Shown: positions 5,737-6,534 of the stretch, piece by piece | Numbering within the stretch: position 1 is the first letter of the stretch | Layout of the letters: each line of letters starts with the position of its first letter | From: an uncultured Elusimicrobia bacterium | GTDB taxonomy: Bacteria > Elusimicrobiota > Elusimicrobia > UBA1565 > UBA9628 | NCBI GenBank assembly: GCA_903874575.1 | Contig: CAIQSZ010000380.1 | Span: 1-6,534, forward strand | Direction: 5' to 3' | Length of the DNA stretch: 6,534 nt | Position numbers and translations under genes: made by a program | Notes under the pieces: model-generated | Databases searched by the model: none | What the model was told of the DNA's origin: nothing | Seen by the model: only the letters and a program-made list of their open reading frames with translations

Positions 5737-5917
5737 GCTCGGCCCTCCGATTGGCGCGATTGAACCAGACGGCGACGACTCCGGCGAGCGCTGTCATGAA
5801 GGCTCGGTCGCACGGCGAGGCGTTGCTGACATCGACACTGCATCGCCGGCCGCGACGCCGGCGAACGCTGAGCACCAGCTCTTCAAGGAGTACTTCATTC
5901 ATCGTAGAAGTCTTCAT
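5726..5917 (-). CDS. Small basic protein with a possible membrane segment (63 aa)
   Basis: I do not recognise this protein. It has an acidic/leucine helix (MNEVLLEELVLSV), an arginine block (RRRRGRR, 19-25) and a hydrophobic stretch AFMTALAGVVAVWF (39-52), then a basic tail. The hydrophobic part is short for a transmembrane helix, so membrane contact is possible but not certain. Three in-frame ATGs (5926, 5923, 5917) follow GAAGAGG; 5917 is chosen because it has the best spacing (9 nt). The start overlaps the 40-aa gene upstream by 23 nt and its end overlaps the ATPase start by 11 nt. The three are probably translated from one message. Confidence 0.55.
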   Translation of the reverse strand: MKTSTMNEVLLEELVLSVRRRRGRRCSVDVSNASPCDRAFMTALAGVVAVWFNRANRRAEHDT

Positions 5918-6017
5918 GGTCATCATCCTCTTCAGGTCTGCAGCTCTTCATCCCGCGCTCCACGAAGATAAAATAATGTGGAGTCGGGGCCTTCGGAACC
6001 ACGTTAAACCGCATCAT
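5895..6017 (-). CDS. Very small acidic-tailed ORF (40 aa)
   Basis: An unrecognised 40-codon frame opens with ATGATG at 6017 after AAGGCCGG. It reads MMRFNVVPKAPTPHYFIFVE and continues to an acidic end rich in Asp and Glu (residues 29-40, EEDDDHEDFYDE). The split into a basic/aromatic N-terminus and a strongly acidic tail is unusual for a chance frame. It fills the gap between the recombinase and the 63-aa gene and overlaps the latter by 23 nt, as in compact phage operons. A DNA-mimic or partner-binding tail can be imagined but is not shown. Confidence 0.45.
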   Translation of the reverse strand: MMRFNVVPKAPTPHYFIFVERGMKSCRPEEDDDHEDFYDE

Positions 6018-6089
6018 CCGGCCTTCATTTGGGGTGGTCAGGTCGTCATTCCCTCCACCGTATCTCAGAGTAATGTGTAGTCCTCGGGC

Positions 6090-6534
6090 TCAGAAGTCGA
6101 TGTTCTCGTAGTACTTGCGGACATCCTGAGCGACGAGCCGAGAATAGACAACAGAGGACTCGATGCTCGCGTGGCCAAGAATTTCTTTGAGCGCGGTCAC
6201 GGGCAGTCGCTGGATGAGAAATACTCCCAGCGAGTGGCGGAACGTATGTGGATGAGCTCGCTTGTCCGTGATACCCGCAGCGTTGCAGGCTTTGCGCACA
6301 ATCTGGTGAGCTCTGAACCGTGTGAACGGGAAGATGCGCTGCCCGTCCTGGATTCGTTTCGATGCGATGTGCCGTGCGAGCTCCCCGAGAAGCGGTGCCT
6401 TGACCAACACTGCCCGTTCAAACTTCGTTCGCCTCTTGAGCGTGACGAGCCTGCAAGTTCCAGCGGTGAAATCGATGTCGGCCGGCTTGAGTTGCAGGAG
6501 CTCGCTGATGCGTGCGCCGGTCTGCCATAGGCAG
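6090..6534 (-). CDS. Tyrosine recombinase/integrase, C-terminal catalytic part (5' end outside the window)
   Basis: The frame is open to the right edge and encodes the last 147 residues of a phage-type integrase, which cuts and rejoins DNA through a covalent phosphotyrosine. The catalytic set is visible: Arg I in TGARISELLQL (codon 6510-6512), a Lys in the TLKRRTKFERAV hairpin, HTFRH (His and Arg II), LGHASI (His III) and the nucleophile Tyr in VVYSRL (codon 6144-6146). The short tail KYYENIDF follows. A GTG at 6410 is not a real start, since box I lies upstream of it. The core-binding N-terminal domain must lie beyond 6534. It is the first gene seen of the minus-strand block ending in the ATPase, 72 bp before the 40-aa ORF. 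Its likely target would be a tRNA gene such as the broken tRNA-Val. Confidence 0.93.
   Translation of the reverse strand, partial: CLWQTGARISELLQLKPADIDFTAGTCRLVTLKRRTKFERAVLVKAPLLGELARHIASKRIQDGQRIFPFTRFRAHQIVRKACNAAGITDKRAHPHTFRHSLGVFLIQRLPVTALKEILGHASIESSVVYSRLVAQDVRKYYENIDF

Larger units (their letters stand above)
3447..6534. mobile_element. Putative integrated element, left end at the broken tRNA-Val, right end outside the window
   Basis: The stretch from the tRNA break onward holds only unrecognised small genes, a mobile-element type ATPase and a tyrosine recombinase, with gene overlaps typical of phages and satellites. No copy of the tRNA core TTGTCCTCACACGAC was found elsewhere in the window, so the second attachment site is not seen. 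The left border is an inference; the break could also be an older deletion scar, with the element starting elsewhere. Confidence 0.5.

Noticed and set aside
5673..6080. 135-codon plus-strand frame spanning the small minus-strand genes
   Set aside because: It runs antisense across three overlapping minus-strand genes, lacks a ribosome site, and has low-complexity Arg/Ser runs.
6090..6410. A 106-aa recombinase starting at the GTG at 6410
   Set aside because: The frame continues open to the window edge and includes the box I motif TGARISELL upstream of this GTG, so it is an internal codon.
6405..6416. ACTGCCC as the missing acceptor 3' strand of tRNA-Val
   Set aside because: It lies inside recombinase coding sequence with no T arm before it; a chance 7-mer match.

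Overview
This is bacterial DNA of fairly high GC content: Shine-Dalgarno-led genes, sigma70-type promoters and bacterial tRNAs. The lineage cannot be fixed from what is visible. The left third looks like conserved chromosome and the right half like the end of an integrated element.

Left (1-2062). On the minus strand a near-consensus promoter (TTGACA-18-TATACT) drives a structured leader, tRNA-Gly(TCC), tRNA-Thr(GGT) and tuf (EF-Tu, whose last dozen or so residues run off the window). The tRNA identities and order match the glyT-thrT-tufB end of the E. coli tufB operon. A short type I signal peptidase (lepB) diverges from it on the plus strand.

Middle (2063-3900). A class II, self-inhibited Fic AMP-transferase with a C-terminal helix-turn-helix-like region lies here. 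Its promoter and start codon are packed with copies of TTAATAG in both orientations, a likely operator cluster. Downstream is a 614-bp gene-poor stretch. It holds the 5' half of a tRNA-Val(CAC) with its own extended -10 promoter, cut off in the anticodon stem. It also holds an 18-bp direct repeat on both sides of that half tRNA, two hairpins and some short repeats. I read the broken tRNA as the probable scar or junction of an integrated element.

Right (3901-6534). A strong promoter drives two overlapping small genes of unknown function (78 and 67 aa). An 8-bp inverted repeat brackets this promoter and its Shine-Dalgarno, so transcripts reading in from upstream could fold and hide the ribosome site. 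Converging on these genes is a compact minus-strand block: tyrosine recombinase (5' end outside the window), a 40-aa ORF, a 63-aa ORF and a DUF3631-like P-loop ATPase of the mobile-element helicase type. The last three overlap one another. Together they suggest an integration and replication module of a small integrative element or satellite, with the two-gene plus-strand cassette as accessory cargo or control genes.
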